From Jiella pelagia (GTDB taxonomy: Bacteria; Pseudomonadota; Alphaproteobacteria; Rhizobiales; Rhizobiaceae): a stretch of 64,000 nucleotides of DNA. Made by a program: the position numbers and the translations under genes. The stretch covers positions 3,018,001 through 3,082,000 of the forward strand of contig NZ_CP114029.1 in NCBI RefSeq assembly GCF_026898155.1, written 5' to 3'. The notes below the pieces were generated by a model, which worked only from the letters and a program-made list of their open reading frames with translations, was not told the DNA's origin and searched no databases. This document shows positions 40,762 through 49,740 of the stretch, piece after piece; within the stretch, counting starts at the first letter, position 1; every line of letters starts with the position of its first letter.

Positions 40762-42773
40762 CCACCTCGGCACCCTCGGCACCCGCTGTAAAGATCACCG
40801 GCGTCGCCCTGGCGCTGGCGGTCATGGGTGCGGCTGCGCTTGCGGCCGGATGGGACCCGCGGGTGACGCTCGACGTGGTGCGGCTCGGCCTGTTCGATCC
40901 GCCGGGCGACGTCTTCGCCGCGGTGATGTTCCACTATGCGACGCTGCCGCGGCTCGTCGTCTCGCTGCTCGCCGGAGCGTCCCTTGGGCTTGCGGGCGCG
41001 GCGATGCAGGCGGTGCTGAGAAACCCGCTGGCCTCGCCGACCACCCTCGGCGTTGCGACCGGTGCCCAGTTCGCGCTGGCGCTGGCAGCGCTCGCCGGCC
41101 CTCTGGCGACATTCCTGCCCCGCGAGGCCTGGAGCTTCATCGGCGCCATCGGTGCCGGCGGCCTCGTCTATCTGATCGGCAAGCGGCACGATTTCGAGCC
41201 GGCGCGGCTCGCCCTTGCCGGCATGGCGATCAGCCTGTTCCTCTCCGCCGCCTCTGCCGCGCTCGTCCTCTTCAACGAGCAGCAGCTCGCCTTTCTGTTC
41301 CTGTGGGGATCGGGCCATCTCGCCCAGTCGGACTGGACGGGCGCCGTCGTCCTCTTACCCGCCTTCCTCCTCGCCGCCACCGCGCTCGTCGCGGCCTCCC
41401 GGGTGATCGGGCTGCTCGCCGTCGGCGATACGCTGGCCGAAAGCCTCGGCCTGAAAACGGAGACGGCGCGCCTTGCGATCCTCGTCGTCGCGGTGGCGCT
41501 GACCGCCGCGGTGGTTGCGGAGGTCGGCATCGTCGGCTTCGTCGGGCTGGCGATCCCGGCGGTCGTCCGGCTCTGCCGGCCGCGCTCGGTCGCTGTGACG
41601 CTGCTCGCCTCGGCCGGTCTCGGGGCGCTTGCCCTGTTTGCCGCCGACGCGCTTGCCCAGCTTCTGTCCGGGGCGAGCGGCCGGCTGGTTCCGGCCGGCG
41701 CGGTGACGGCGCTGTTCGGCGCCCCGGTCCTGTTCCTGCTGCTTGCCCGCACGCGGCTTGCAAGCCGTCCGAGGCCGGCGGCGCGGCTTGCGGCCGGCAC
41801 GTTCCACGACGCCGGCCCCGGTCTGTTCCTGCAGCTCGCGATCGTCCTCGGCTTTCTCGCCGTCGCCGCCCTGGCGATCGGGCGGACCGGCGCCGGCTGG
41901 GAGCTGCTCGATCCCGCCCGCGACGGAACGCTGCTCCTCGCCAGGCTGCCGCGGGTCCTCGGCGCAGGCCTTGCCGGCGCGGCGATCGCGCTGTCCGGCC
42001 TGCTTGTCCAGAAGATCGTCGGCAACGACCTCGCAAGCCCCGAACTCCTCGGCATCAGCGGCGGCGCGGCGGCGGCGATCGTCCTCGCCGCCCTGACCCT
42101 CGGCGTCCTGTCACGGACGACGCTGCTTCTCTGCGGCTTCCTCGGCGCGATCGGCGCCACTCTCGTCGTCCTGTGGTTCGCTCGCCGGCAGAGGGACCAG
42201 ATCGCCGCCGTCCTCCTGGCCGGCATCGCGCTCGGCGTCTTCCTCGATTCCATCGTCCGGATTGCCCTCGCCAACGCCTCGATGCAGGCGGTCTCGCTGC
42301 TCACCTGGCTGTCGGGCTCGACGGTGCTCGTTTCGCTGCCGGAAACGCTCTGGCTCGCCGTCTTTCTGGCGCTGGCGCTCGGCCTCGTCCTTGCCGGCCG
42401 TCGGGCGATCGCGCTGCTCGGTCTCGGCGCCGAACTGCCGCAGTCGCTCGGCCTGAAGGTGCGTGCGGTCCAGGCCGGAACGCTGATCCTCGCGGCGCTT
42501 CTCGCCAGCGCGGCGACGATGGTCATCGGCCCCCTCAGCTTCGTCGGGCTCATCGCGCCGCATCTGGCGCGGCTGTTCAGGACCCGGCTGTTCGCCCAGC
42601 ATGTCGCTGCGACGGCGCTCTTCGGCGCCATCGTCATGGTCGCGTCGGACTTCGTCGGCCGGGTGGCGATGAGCCCCTGGCAGCTGCCGGGCGGCCTCGT
42701 CGCCGGGCTGTTCGGCAGTCTCGGCTTCATTCTCCTGGCCGGACGGCGCCGCGCCGGAGCGGCCGCCACATGA
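40758..42773 (+). CDS. fhuB: Siderophore ABC permease, double-length FhuB type
   Basis: About 671 residues with two tandem FecCD permease halves and some 18-20 membrane helices. Half 1 contains PRLVVSLLAGASLGLAGAAM, QAVLRNPLASPTTLGVATGA and GFVGLAIPAVVRLC; half 2 repeats this with PRVLGAGLAGAAIALSGLLV, QKIVGNDLASPELLGISGG and SFVGLIAPHLARLF. The first helix begins at VKITGVALALAVMG, but the only ATG (40824) falls inside it. The likely start is a CTG at 40758, overlapping the fhuD-type stop with GGAG upstream. That is an unusual codon, so the N-terminus is uncertain. Confidence 0.9.
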   Translation: MTTSAPSAPAVKITGVALALAVMGAAALAAGWDPRVTLDVVRLGLFDPPGDVFAAVMFHYATLPRLVVSLLAGASLGLAGAAMQAVLRNPLASPTTLGVATGAQFALALAALAGPLATFLPREAWSFIGAIGAGGLVYLIGKRHDFEPARLALAGMAISLFLSAASAALVLFNEQQLAFLFLWGSGHLAQSDWTGAVVLLPAFLLAATALVAASRVIGLLAVGDTLAESLGLKTETARLAILVVAVALTAAVVAEVGIVGFVGLAIPAVVRLCRPRSVAVTLLASAGLGALALFAADALAQLLSGASGRLVPAGAVTALFGAPVLFLLLARTRLASRPRPAARLAAGTFHDAGPGLFLQLAIVLGFLAVAALAIGRTGAGWELLDPARDGTLLLARLPRVLGAGLAGAAIALSGLLVQKIVGNDLASPELLGISGGAAAAIVLAALTLGVLSRTTLLLCGFLGAIGATLVVLWFARRQRDQIAAVLLAGIALGVFLDSIVRIALANASMQAVSLLTWLSGSTVLVSLPETLWLAVFLALALGLVLAGRRAIALLGLGAELPQSLGLKVRAVQAGTLILAALLASAATMVIGPLSFVGLIAPHLARLFRTRLFAQHVAATALFGAIVMVASDFVGRVAMSPWQLPGGLVAGLFGSLGFILLAGRRRAGAAAT

Positions 42774-42858
42774 GCGGAACCCCCGAAGTGAAACCGAACC
42801 TGGCCACCTGTCGGCGACGCGTGCGTCGCTCACGGCCGATGTTCGAAGGAAAGAGCAG

Positions 42859-43893
42859 ATGACGTTTCCCGCCCACGCCACCGGCCTCGCGACGCGGCCG
42901 TTCGCCGACACCCTGATCGCCGATCTGGCCGCCGAGATCGCCGGGCACGGCTATTCCGTCACCCGCCAGGAGGATGCGCTCGCGGTTGCCTTGCCGGTCG
43001 GACGGATCGAAGCGAAAGTCGCCAGCGAAAGCCTGGAAATCACCATCGCGGCCACCGACGTTCGCAAGATCCACGAGATGCGCGAGGCATTCCTGCATCT
43101 CCTCGACCATGCAGCCCCGCAGCTCTCGGACCGCATGTCCTGGCGCGGCGATCTGCCGAGCGGCGAGTTCCCGCCGAACTTTCGCCTGGCGCGCTTCGTC
43201 GCGAAAGAGCAGATCTCGCCGAATTTCCTGCGCCTGACATTGGCCTGCGAAGCCGCTGGCGATCTCCTTGCGGGCGGCATGCATTTCCGCCTGGCGATCC
43301 CGCCGAAGGGGCGTGCGCCGGTCTGGCCGCGTCTCGGCGGTGCGGGCCGCACCGTCTGGCCGAAGGGCGACGACGCGCTGCACAATCCGGCCTATACGTT
43401 CGTCGAGGTCGATCCGCAGGCGGGACGCTTCTCCTTCGACCTGTTTCTCCACGAAGGCGGTTCTGCCGCCGAGTGGGCGCTGTCCGCCAAGCCGGGCGAC
43501 GAGGTGGGCGTCGCCGGACCGGGCGGCGGAACCCCGCCGCCGGGCGACTTCCTGCTGATGGCCGGTGACGAGACGGCGCTGCCGGCGATCCGGCAGATCC
43601 TGCAGACATCGCCCGCCGACCGGCGCGGGCAGGTCTTCATCGCGATCGCGGACCCGTCCGACCGCGTCGACATCGCCGCGCCGGCCGGCATCGAGGTGGC
43701 GTGGCTGACCCGCGGCGAGGCCGGAAGGCTTTGGGATGAAATCCTCGCGGTGCCTTTTCCCGCCGCGGGAGAAAGCCGCTTCGTGTGGATTGCGGCGGAG
43801 CGGGAACTGGCGCGCAAGGCGCGTCTCCATTTCCGCGATACGCTGGGGGTGCCTTTGGAGGAGACCTATATTTCCGCCTACTGGACGCGGTGA
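42859..43893 (+). CDS. DUF2218-containing siderophore-interacting reductase
   Basis: 344 residues. An N-terminal DUF2218 domain (about 12-95, ADLAAEIAGHGYSVTRQEDA) is fused to a siderophore-interacting protein FAD-binding domain (about 105-220: NFRLARFVAKEQISPNFLRL, PAYTFVEVDPQAGRFSFDLF) and the SIP NAD(P)H domain (LLMAGDETALPAIRQIL near 235). The C-terminus contains FVWIAAERELARKARLHFRD and the terminal YISAYWTR typical of ViuB/SIP enzymes. It should reduce ferric siderophore in the cytoplasm to release iron. ATG preceded by GAAGGAAAGAG. Last gene of the siderophore locus. Confidence 0.92.
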   Translation: MTFPAHATGLATRPFADTLIADLAAEIAGHGYSVTRQEDALAVALPVGRIEAKVASESLEITIAATDVRKIHEMREAFLHLLDHAAPQLSDRMSWRGDLPSGEFPPNFRLARFVAKEQISPNFLRLTLACEAAGDLLAGGMHFRLAIPPKGRAPVWPRLGGAGRTVWPKGDDALHNPAYTFVEVDPQAGRFSFDLFLHEGGSAAEWALSAKPGDEVGVAGPGGGTPPPGDFLLMAGDETALPAIRQILQTSPADRRGQVFIAIADPSDRVDIAAPAGIEVAWLTRGEAGRLWDEILAVPFPAAGESRFVWIAAERELARKARLHFRDTLGVPLEETYISAYWTR

Positions 43894-44081
43894 GCGCGCC
43901 ACCCTGAAGCCGCCTCGAAGCTCCGGGCGGCGAGCCGGCCCTGGGTCTTGCGGGCGGCGGAACCCCTTTCCTGCGGCGGTTTCGCCGCCGGTCGGCGCAA
44001 GTTTAGCCTTTCTGCAAAGCCATCCTTAGGGAATATCTGCGATCGTCTCCGGCAATCATCGCACCGACCGGAGCAACTGAG

Positions 44082-45590
44082 ATGACTTTACGTCACCATG
44101 GCAAGGGTTCGCGCCGAGGCATATTCGGGGCGCTGCGAGGCTTTGCCAGGGCCGACGCCGGCAATTTCGGCATCATTCTGGGCCTCACCGCCATTCCCGT
44201 GATCGTCGCCATGGGTGGGGCCGTGGACTATTCCAATGCGCTCAGGGAAAAGAGTGGCGTCCAGGCCGCCGCCGACGCCGCCGCCCTCAGCGCCGCCAAA
44301 TACTCGGGAAAGGACGAGGACGCGCGCCAGGCGCGGGCCGACATGTTCTTCAAGGCCAACCTCAACCCGGACATCGCGGTCAAGTCGACCGCGCTGAAGA
44401 AGGTCGACGGCGCCTGGGTCTACGACGCGAACTTTGCGATGCCGACGGCCTTTCTCGGGCTGATGAACGTCAACGAGCCTCGACATGTCGGTCCAGTCCG
44501 TCGTCGCGCAGGCGGACACCCCGCTTGACATCGCGCTGGTGCTCGACTCAACGGGCTCGATGCAGACGAACGGCAAGATGACCCAGCTCAAATCTGCCGT
44601 GAACATTTTCCTCGACAATTTCGAAGGTGCGTCGGGACTCGGCAAGGTTCAAGTTGCCATGGTTCCCTTCGACACCGACGTCAAAGTCGAGAATCTCAAC
44701 ATGACGATGGTGGCCGCCCCGACTGTCCAATGCGACCAGATGTCCTCACCCGACAAAGACTATTGCAACGACAATAAAAGTGGGTTCCTGCTCGGCACGA
44801 AGAGCGGCACCTACACCGCCGGGCGCGACCGGTCGTCCAATCGGTACATGGCCTACATCTATGAAACCTTCGACAACCTCGATAGTACCAAGATCATCGT
44901 TTATCGAACGACCTACAGCTGCTACTGGAGCAACTATTCGGGCTGCAGTGTCTCGCGCGCGCCCGTCCACAGCCGCGGCTACACGGCGACGAAGGTCGGG
45001 GGGCATTTACCGGGTGCATCAACGATCGGGTTCAATCCTATGACGTCTCTTCGAGTGCTGCTCAAAACAGTGACGCGGCGTCCCTCTACATGCGCGCTGA
45101 CAACTGCAGCGAAAGCGCGAAGCTGAAGCCCGTCGTGCCGCTGACCAGTGACTTTTCCGCATTGAGAACTGCTGTCAATGCTTTGGACCCGTCGGGCAAC
45201 ACCAACATCACCGTGGGTGTGCAATGGGGCATGGAGGCCCTCTCCGCCGCCTATCCCCTGCAGGGCGCCAATGCGGACAAGAGAACCAAGCGGATCATGA
45301 TCGTCCTGACGGACGGCGAAAACACCGAGAACCGCTGGGACAACTCGTCGAACAGCGGGGCGATCGACGATCGCACGAAGCTGGCCTGCAGCAATGCCAA
45401 GGCGATCAAGAACGAGGACGGGACAGTTCTCGAACTCTATACGATCCGGGTGATCGAGGGTAACGACAGCCTTCTGAAATCATGCGCCACCGACGCCGGC
45501 CACTATTATTCGGTGACGAACGCCAACGAGCTGAGTGCCGTCTTCCAGGACATTGCCGAACGGGTGAAGCGCCTGCGCATCGTCAGCTGA
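44082..45590 (+). CDS. TadG-like pilus assembly protein with von Willebrand A domain
   Basis: About 502 residues. The N-terminal TadE/G-type membrane helix (NFGIILGLTAIPVIVAMGGA, residues 28-47) is followed by a periplasmic vWA domain with MIDAS start LVLDSTGSMQTNG near residue 150 and IMIVLTDGENTENRW near 405. Two frame breaks compensate: one base extra at 44475-44481 (GAGCCTC for GAGCTC, giving VNELDMSVQSV) and one base missing in or near the G-run 44998-45003, after which FTGCINDRVQSYDV resumes. Seven Gs instead of six would restore it. No other tad/flp genes are adjacent, so this is an orphan. Role in cell-surface structure is inferred. Confidence 0.88.
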
Positions 45591-45612
45591 TCCGAGCCGT
45601 TCCCGAGCCCCT

Positions 45613-45648
45613 CCAAAGGCCCTGACGCGAAAGCGCCGGGGCCTTTGG
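45613..45648. terminator. Bidirectional terminator-like hairpin
   Basis: Ten-bp perfect stem CCAAAGGCCC / GGGCCTTTGG with a 16-nt loop between the convergent TadG-like and DctM genes; no long T-run. Confidence 0.65.
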
Positions 45649-45662
45649 CGTTGCAACAGGCG

Positions 45663-46997
45663 TCAGCGCATGAACTCCAGGAGAAGGTGCGAGATCTCGG
45701 GAAAGGCCGCGATGATCGCCAGGCCGACAAGGCTGGTGATGAGGAAGGGGATGGCGCCGAGGGCGATCTTCTCCAGCGACATGCGGGTGATGTTCGCCGC
45801 CACGAAGAGGTTGATCCCGACCGGCGGGGTGAACAGGCCGATCGCCAGATTGACCATCAGCGCGACGCCGAACCACACCGGATCCCAGCCGAGTTCGCGC
45901 ACCACCGGCAGGAAGATCGGCAGGGCGATGAACATGATGGTGATGGCATCCATGAACATGCCGGCGATCAGCACCACCACCATGATGACGGCGAGGATGA
46001 CCCACTGGTTGTCGCTCATCGAAAGCAGCGCGCCGGAATACTTGCCGACGAGATCGTCCACCGTCACAACCCAGCCGAACAGGCTGGCGAAGGTGACGAC
46101 CAGCATGACGACGGCGGAAGAGGCGCTGGCCTCGACGAGAGCGGAATAGAGCGTCCGGACGGTCAGGCTGCGATAGATGAACAGGCCGACGAACAGCGCG
46201 TAGACCGTGGCGACGATCGCCGCTTCGGTCGGCGTGAAGACGCCGGCATAGATGCCGCCGAGGATCACCACCGGGGTGAGGAGGCCCCAGAAGGCGTCGA
46301 CGAAGGCGCGACCGAGCCGGGCGGGATAGGACAAACCCGCGTAGGGCTTCGGCGCCAGCGCCGCGAGGCCGCCGCCGGACGCCGCCATTGCTGCGGCATG
46401 ACGGGCCTTGCCCGCGAAGGGCAGCGTCGCGATCATCAACACGCCCATGACGAGGCCGGGAATGATCGCGGCGATGAAGAGCTCGGCGATGGATGTCTCG
46501 GCGATGACGCCGTAGATGACGAGGCCGATCGACGGCGGAATGACGATCGACAGCGCCGCGCCGGTGCAGACGAGGGCGGCGGCGAAGGGCCGCGGATAGC
46601 CGTCCTCCTCCATGCCGCGGATGATCAAGGGGCCGATCGCCGCCACCGAGGCGGGGCCGGAGCCGGAGACGGCGCCCCAGAACAGGCAGACGACGGTGCC
46701 GACGACGCCCATGCCGCCGGGCAGGTCGCCGACCAGCACCCGGAAGAAGCGGATCATCCGCTCGGCGATACCGACCGTGCCCATCAGCGCGCCGGCGAGG
46801 ATGAAGAACGGGATCGCCAGCAGCGAGAACTTGGCGATGCCGCTCGCCAAGAGATCGCCGACGAGATCGAGCCCGAAGCCGATCTGCCACATGGCGTAGA
46901 GCGAGGAGAGGCCGAGGGCGAAGGCGACCGGCACCCGGATGGCCAGGAGCACGAAGAACAGGACGACCATCGCCGTGCCGGGATCGAGATCGAGCAC
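45663..46997 (-). CDS. TRAP transporter large permease (DctM), second system
   Basis: 444 residues, about 12 hydrophobic helices. Family motifs include LLAIPFFILAGALMGTVGIA near residue 55, FWGAVSGSGPASVAAIGPLI near 95, IVIPPSIGLVIYGVIAETS near 140, FTPTEAAIVATVYALFVGL near 250 and AIGLFTPPVGINLFVAANIT near 385. I use the GTG at 46997, which has AAGGGGA upstream and lies just past the dctQ stop; an upstream in-frame extension would run through dctQ. Third gene of dctP-dctQ-dctM. Confidence 0.91.
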   Translation of the reverse strand: MLDLDPGTAMVVLFFVLLAIRVPVAFALGLSSLYAMWQIGFGLDLVGDLLASGIAKFSLLAIPFFILAGALMGTVGIAERMIRFFRVLVGDLPGGMGVVGTVVCLFWGAVSGSGPASVAAIGPLIIRGMEEDGYPRPFAAALVCTGAALSIVIPPSIGLVIYGVIAETSIAELFIAAIIPGLVMGVLMIATLPFAGKARHAAAMAASGGGLAALAPKPYAGLSYPARLGRAFVDAFWGLLTPVVILGGIYAGVFTPTEAAIVATVYALFVGLFIYRSLTVRTLYSALVEASASSAVVMLVVTFASLFGWVVTVDDLVGKYSGALLSMSDNQWVILAVIMVVVLIAGMFMDAITIMFIALPIFLPVVRELGWDPVWFGVALMVNLAIGLFTPPVGINLFVAANITRMSLEKIALGAIPFLITSLVGLAIIAAFPEISHLLLEFMR

Positions 46998-46999
46998 CG

Positions 47000-47491
47000 T
47001 CAGATCCCCTTGCCGTCGTCGGGGACACCGCCCGGCTGGCGCCACTCGGCGAAGCCCGCCTGCACGAGGCGGACGGCAATCAGCGTAAAGCCGATCGGCA
47101 GGCCGACCGAGACGTACCATTCGGGGATCTGCATGCCCGAAGAGGTGACGCCGCTCCGATACTGGTTCTGGACGAGATCGAGCGTGTACCAGGCTGAAAG
47201 CGCGAGCAGCAGGACCGACAGCGCCGCCGAGATTGCCACGGCGACGCGCCGTCCGGCCGCCGGCAAAAGGTCGGTGACCAGCGTCACGGCCAGATGCTCG
47301 CCCCGCCGCGCGGCGATCGCCGCACCGAAGATGGTGATCAGGAGGAAGCCGTCGAGCAGCAGCTCCTGCGTCGCGGCGAAGGAATAGCTCGTCAGGTAAC
47401 GCACCACGACATTGACGAAGCCCAGCGCCGTCATGGCGAGGAAGATGACGGCGCAGACGATCTTTTCCGCCTCGTCGAGGAGGTGACGCAT
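47000..47491 (-). CDS. TRAP transporter small permease (DctQ), second system
   Basis: 163 residues with four predicted helices. Contains VVRYLTSYSFAATQELLLDG and FGAAIAARRGEHLAVTLVTD, the DctQ pattern, and ends with a short charged tail. ATG at 47491. Two nt before the dctM start. Confidence 0.9.
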   Translation of the reverse strand: MRHLLDEAEKIVCAVIFLAMTALGFVNVVVRYLTSYSFAATQELLLDGFLLITIFGAAIAARRGEHLAVTLVTDLLPAAGRRVAVAISAALSVLLLALSAWYTLDLVQNQYRSGVTSSGMQIPEWYVSVGLPIGFTLIAVRLVQAGFAEWRQPGGVPDDGKGI

Positions 47492-47573
47492 GATGGCTTC
47501 TCGGTTTGGTGAAAGTCTTGCCGCCAGCGCCCGACGGGTCGTCGCGGCGATGCCGCGGAGCGTCCGGGACTGA

Positions 47574-47604
47574 AGGGCGGCGGACCGTCAGGTGCCGCCG
47601 CCCT
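47574..47604 (-). terminator. Hairpin downstream of dctP (attenuator candidate)
   Basis: Ten-bp inverted repeat AGGGCGGCGG / CCGCCGCCCT with an 11-nt loop between dctP and dctQ on the minus strand. It may stabilise dctP mRNA and reduce read-through into the membrane genes. Confidence 0.5.
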
Positions 47605-47609
47605 CGACG

Positions 47610-48626
47610 TCAGTTGGCGGGCTTGTCGCCGGCCGCGATCGTGTCCTGGAACAGCGTGACCAGATCCGGGCCAACCTTCTCGGCCCATGTTTCGAATGCG
47701 GGCTTGGTCGCCTGGCGGAACGCGTCGATCTCCTCGGCGCTCGGCTCGTAGACTTCCATGCCCTTTTCCTTGAGGAATTCGAGGCCCTTGGCGGTGTCCT
47801 CGCGGGTGATTTCCTTCTGGTAGGTCATCGCCTGCTGTGCGGCGTCGCGCACCATCGCCTGCTTCTCGGCGTCCCAGCTGTCCCACAGCTTCTGGCTGAC
47901 GCCGATGAAGATCGGATCGTAGGAATAGTGCCAGGGCGTGATGAACTTCTGCACCTCGTAGACCCGCTGCGGGATGATCACCGCGCCGATCGGGTTCTCC
48001 TGGCCGTCGACGACGCCCTGCTGCAGCGCCGAGAAGGTCTCGGTCCACTGCATCTGCTGCGGATTGGCGCCGAGCGCATTCATCACGTCGATATACATCG
48101 GCCCGGCGACGCGCATCTTCAGGCCCGCAAGGTCGGCGGGCGCCTTGATCGGATGGACGTTGTTGGTGACCTCGCGAAAGCCGTTCTCGCCCCAGGCGAG
48201 GACGACGATGCCCTTTTCGGCGAGGATCTCGGTCATCCGCTCGCCCGGCTTGCCGGAGGTGGTCGCATCGACGTCGTCATAGTCCGTGTAGAGATAGGGC
48301 AGCGAAAACACTGCCATTTCGGGCACCAGCGGAGTGACGTTGATCGCCGAGGTGACGACGAAGTCGAGCGCCCCGCGGCCGACCATCTCGGCCTGCTTCA
48401 TCTGGTCGCCGCCGGTCAGCTGGGCGTTCGGAAAGATGCGGACGTCCATCTCGCCGTTCGAGCCCTTTTCGAGCAGTTCGTTGAACTTCTCGGCGCCCTT
48501 CTGCCAGGTGGTCGTGTCGTTGGTGTTGTGCGACAGGCGGAACGTTTCGGCGACTGCCGGCGTCAAGGCGGTGGTCGCGAAGGCGGCGACGAAGGCCGCT
48601 GCGGCGGCCAGATGCTTCAGTTTCAT
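47610..48626 (-). CDS. TRAP transporter solute-binding protein (DctP), second system
   Basis: 338 residues. Signal peptide (MKLKHLAAAAAFVAAFATT, cleavage after PAVA). Conserved carboxylate-binding arginine in LAGLKMRVAGPMY near residue 170 and the QWTETFSALQQGVVDGQENP segment near 190 are typical of the C4-dicarboxylate-like DctP family. Divergent from the IclR gene across two shared operator-like palindromes. The substrate is probably an organic acid that feeds the thiolase/ligase genes. Confidence 0.91.
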   Translation of the reverse strand: MKLKHLAAAAAFVAAFATTALTPAVAETFRLSHNTNDTTTWQKGAEKFNELLEKGSNGEMDVRIFPNAQLTGGDQMKQAEMVGRGALDFVVTSAINVTPLVPEMAVFSLPYLYTDYDDVDATTSGKPGERMTEILAEKGIVVLAWGENGFREVTNNVHPIKAPADLAGLKMRVAGPMYIDVMNALGANPQQMQWTETFSALQQGVVDGQENPIGAVIIPQRVYEVQKFITPWHYSYDPIFIGVSQKLWDSWDAEKQAMVRDAAQQAMTYQKEITREDTAKGLEFLKEKGMEVYEPSAEEIDAFRQATKPAFETWAEKVGPDLVTLFQDTIAAGDKPAN

Positions 48627-48714
48627 GGTGCTTCCTCCCAGAATGGTTTCCCGGCGTGAACGACGGCCCCGCCGGGCGAATGTGGACTGTGACGTCGGCC
48701 AACTCTCCTCCAGA

Positions 48715-48731
48715 GGTCCACATCGTGGACA
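48715..48731. promoter_or_regulatory. IclR-type operator candidate 1
   Basis: Palindrome GTCCACATCGTGGAC (48716-48730), arms GTCCA-N5-TGGAC, in the divergent dctP/iclR interval on the transporter side. Confidence 0.65.
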
Positions 48732-48822
48732 GCCGATATCGCCAAGGACGCGCAAGTTGCCATCCCCGCACGGCACTTGCAAGTTCATTTCGGTTCCGCG
48801 ACAATGAACGGAACAGATAGAT

Positions 48823-48837
48823 GTCCACAATCTGGAC
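48823..48837. promoter_or_regulatory. IclR-type operator candidate 2
   Basis: Palindrome GTCCACAATCTGGAC with the same GTCCA-N5-TGGAC arms, 10 nt ahead of the IclR start codon, suggesting autoregulation. Confidence 0.65.
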
Positions 48838-48846
48838 GGTGAGGGT

Positions 48847-49740
48847 TTGGATACGCTGGAAAAGGTCCCGGTGGAAAGCGGCGGAGCGCAGAGCGTCGAT
48901 CGGGCGCTGACGCTGCTCTCGCTGATCGGCCGCCACTGCGAAAAGGGCGCGACGCTTGCCGCGATCGTCGATGAGAGCGGGCTGAACCGTGCGACCGCGC
49001 GCAGGCTGGTGCTTGCCTTGATCCGCTCGCGCCTCGTCGAGCAGGATCCGGTCACCCGGCGCTATTTTCTCGGCGAGGAGGCCTATGTGCTCGGCGTTCT
49101 CGCCTCCAGCCGCTTCGGCTTTCTCGACTGCGCGCTGGAAAGCCTTGCAAACCTGTCGAGGATCAGCGGCGACACGAGCTTTGCCTGCATCCGCCGTGGC
49201 GACTTCTCGGTCTGCCTGCACCGCGAGGAGGGCGCCTTCCCGATCCGAACCCATGCGCTCTTGCCCGGCCACCGTCATCCGCTCGGCGTCGGCGCCGGCG
49301 CCATGGCGATGCTGGCGGCGCTGGCCGACGGCGAGATCGGGCGTATCCTTGCCGCCAACGCGGCAGCCCTTGCCGAGCGCTATCCCGCCTATACGCCGGA
49401 GGCGATCGCGGCGGACATCGCCTTTGCCCGGGACCGCGGCTATGCCCTCAATCCGGGGCGGGTGCTGACGAATTCCTGGGCGATCGGCATGGCCGTGCGT
49501 TATCCGGACGGCCATGTGGCCGGCGCCTTGTCCATCGCCGCGATCGACGGGCGGATGAACGAGCCGCGCCAGGGCGAACTCTTTCGGCATCTCGAAGCCG
49601 AGGTCGCCAAGGTCGAGGCCCGGCTGCGGCGACGCTTCGCGGCACCTGCGGCACCTGCTGCGAAGGCCCCGCCGGGGGCAGAGATCGCGCCCGCCGGGGC
49701 GCTCCGCCAAACCGTTTTTCTGGGAGGTATCGGATCATGA
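48847..49740 (+). CDS. IclR family transcriptional regulator
   Basis: 297 residues. An N-terminal winged HTH (RALTLLSLIGRHCEKGATLA, then IVDESGLNRATARRLVLALI, residues 20-60) is followed by the IclR effector domain (SRISGDTSFACIRRGDFSVC, HALLPGHRHPLGVGAGAMAM, NSWAIGMAVRYPDGHVAGAL). Start is TTG at 48847 with GTGAGGG upstream. An alanine/proline-rich C-terminal extension is not typical of the family. Overlaps the thiolase start by 4 nt, so it leads the catabolic operon. Confidence 0.9.
   Translation: MDTLEKVPVESGGAQSVDRALTLLSLIGRHCEKGATLAAIVDESGLNRATARRLVLALIRSRLVEQDPVTRRYFLGEEAYVLGVLASSRFGFLDCALESLANLSRISGDTSFACIRRGDFSVCLHREEGAFPIRTHALLPGHRHPLGVGAGAMAMLAALADGEIGRILAANAAALAERYPAYTPEAIAADIAFARDRGYALNPGRVLTNSWAIGMAVRYPDGHVAGALSIAAIDGRMNEPRQGELFRHLEAEVAKVEARLRRRFAAPAAPAAKAPPGAEIAPAGALRQTVFLGGIGS

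Noticed and set aside
45645..47387. A 580-residue Asp/Arg/Gln-rich open frame antisense to the TRAP permeases
   Set aside because: Typical mirror translation of membrane-protein codons; no signal or domain.
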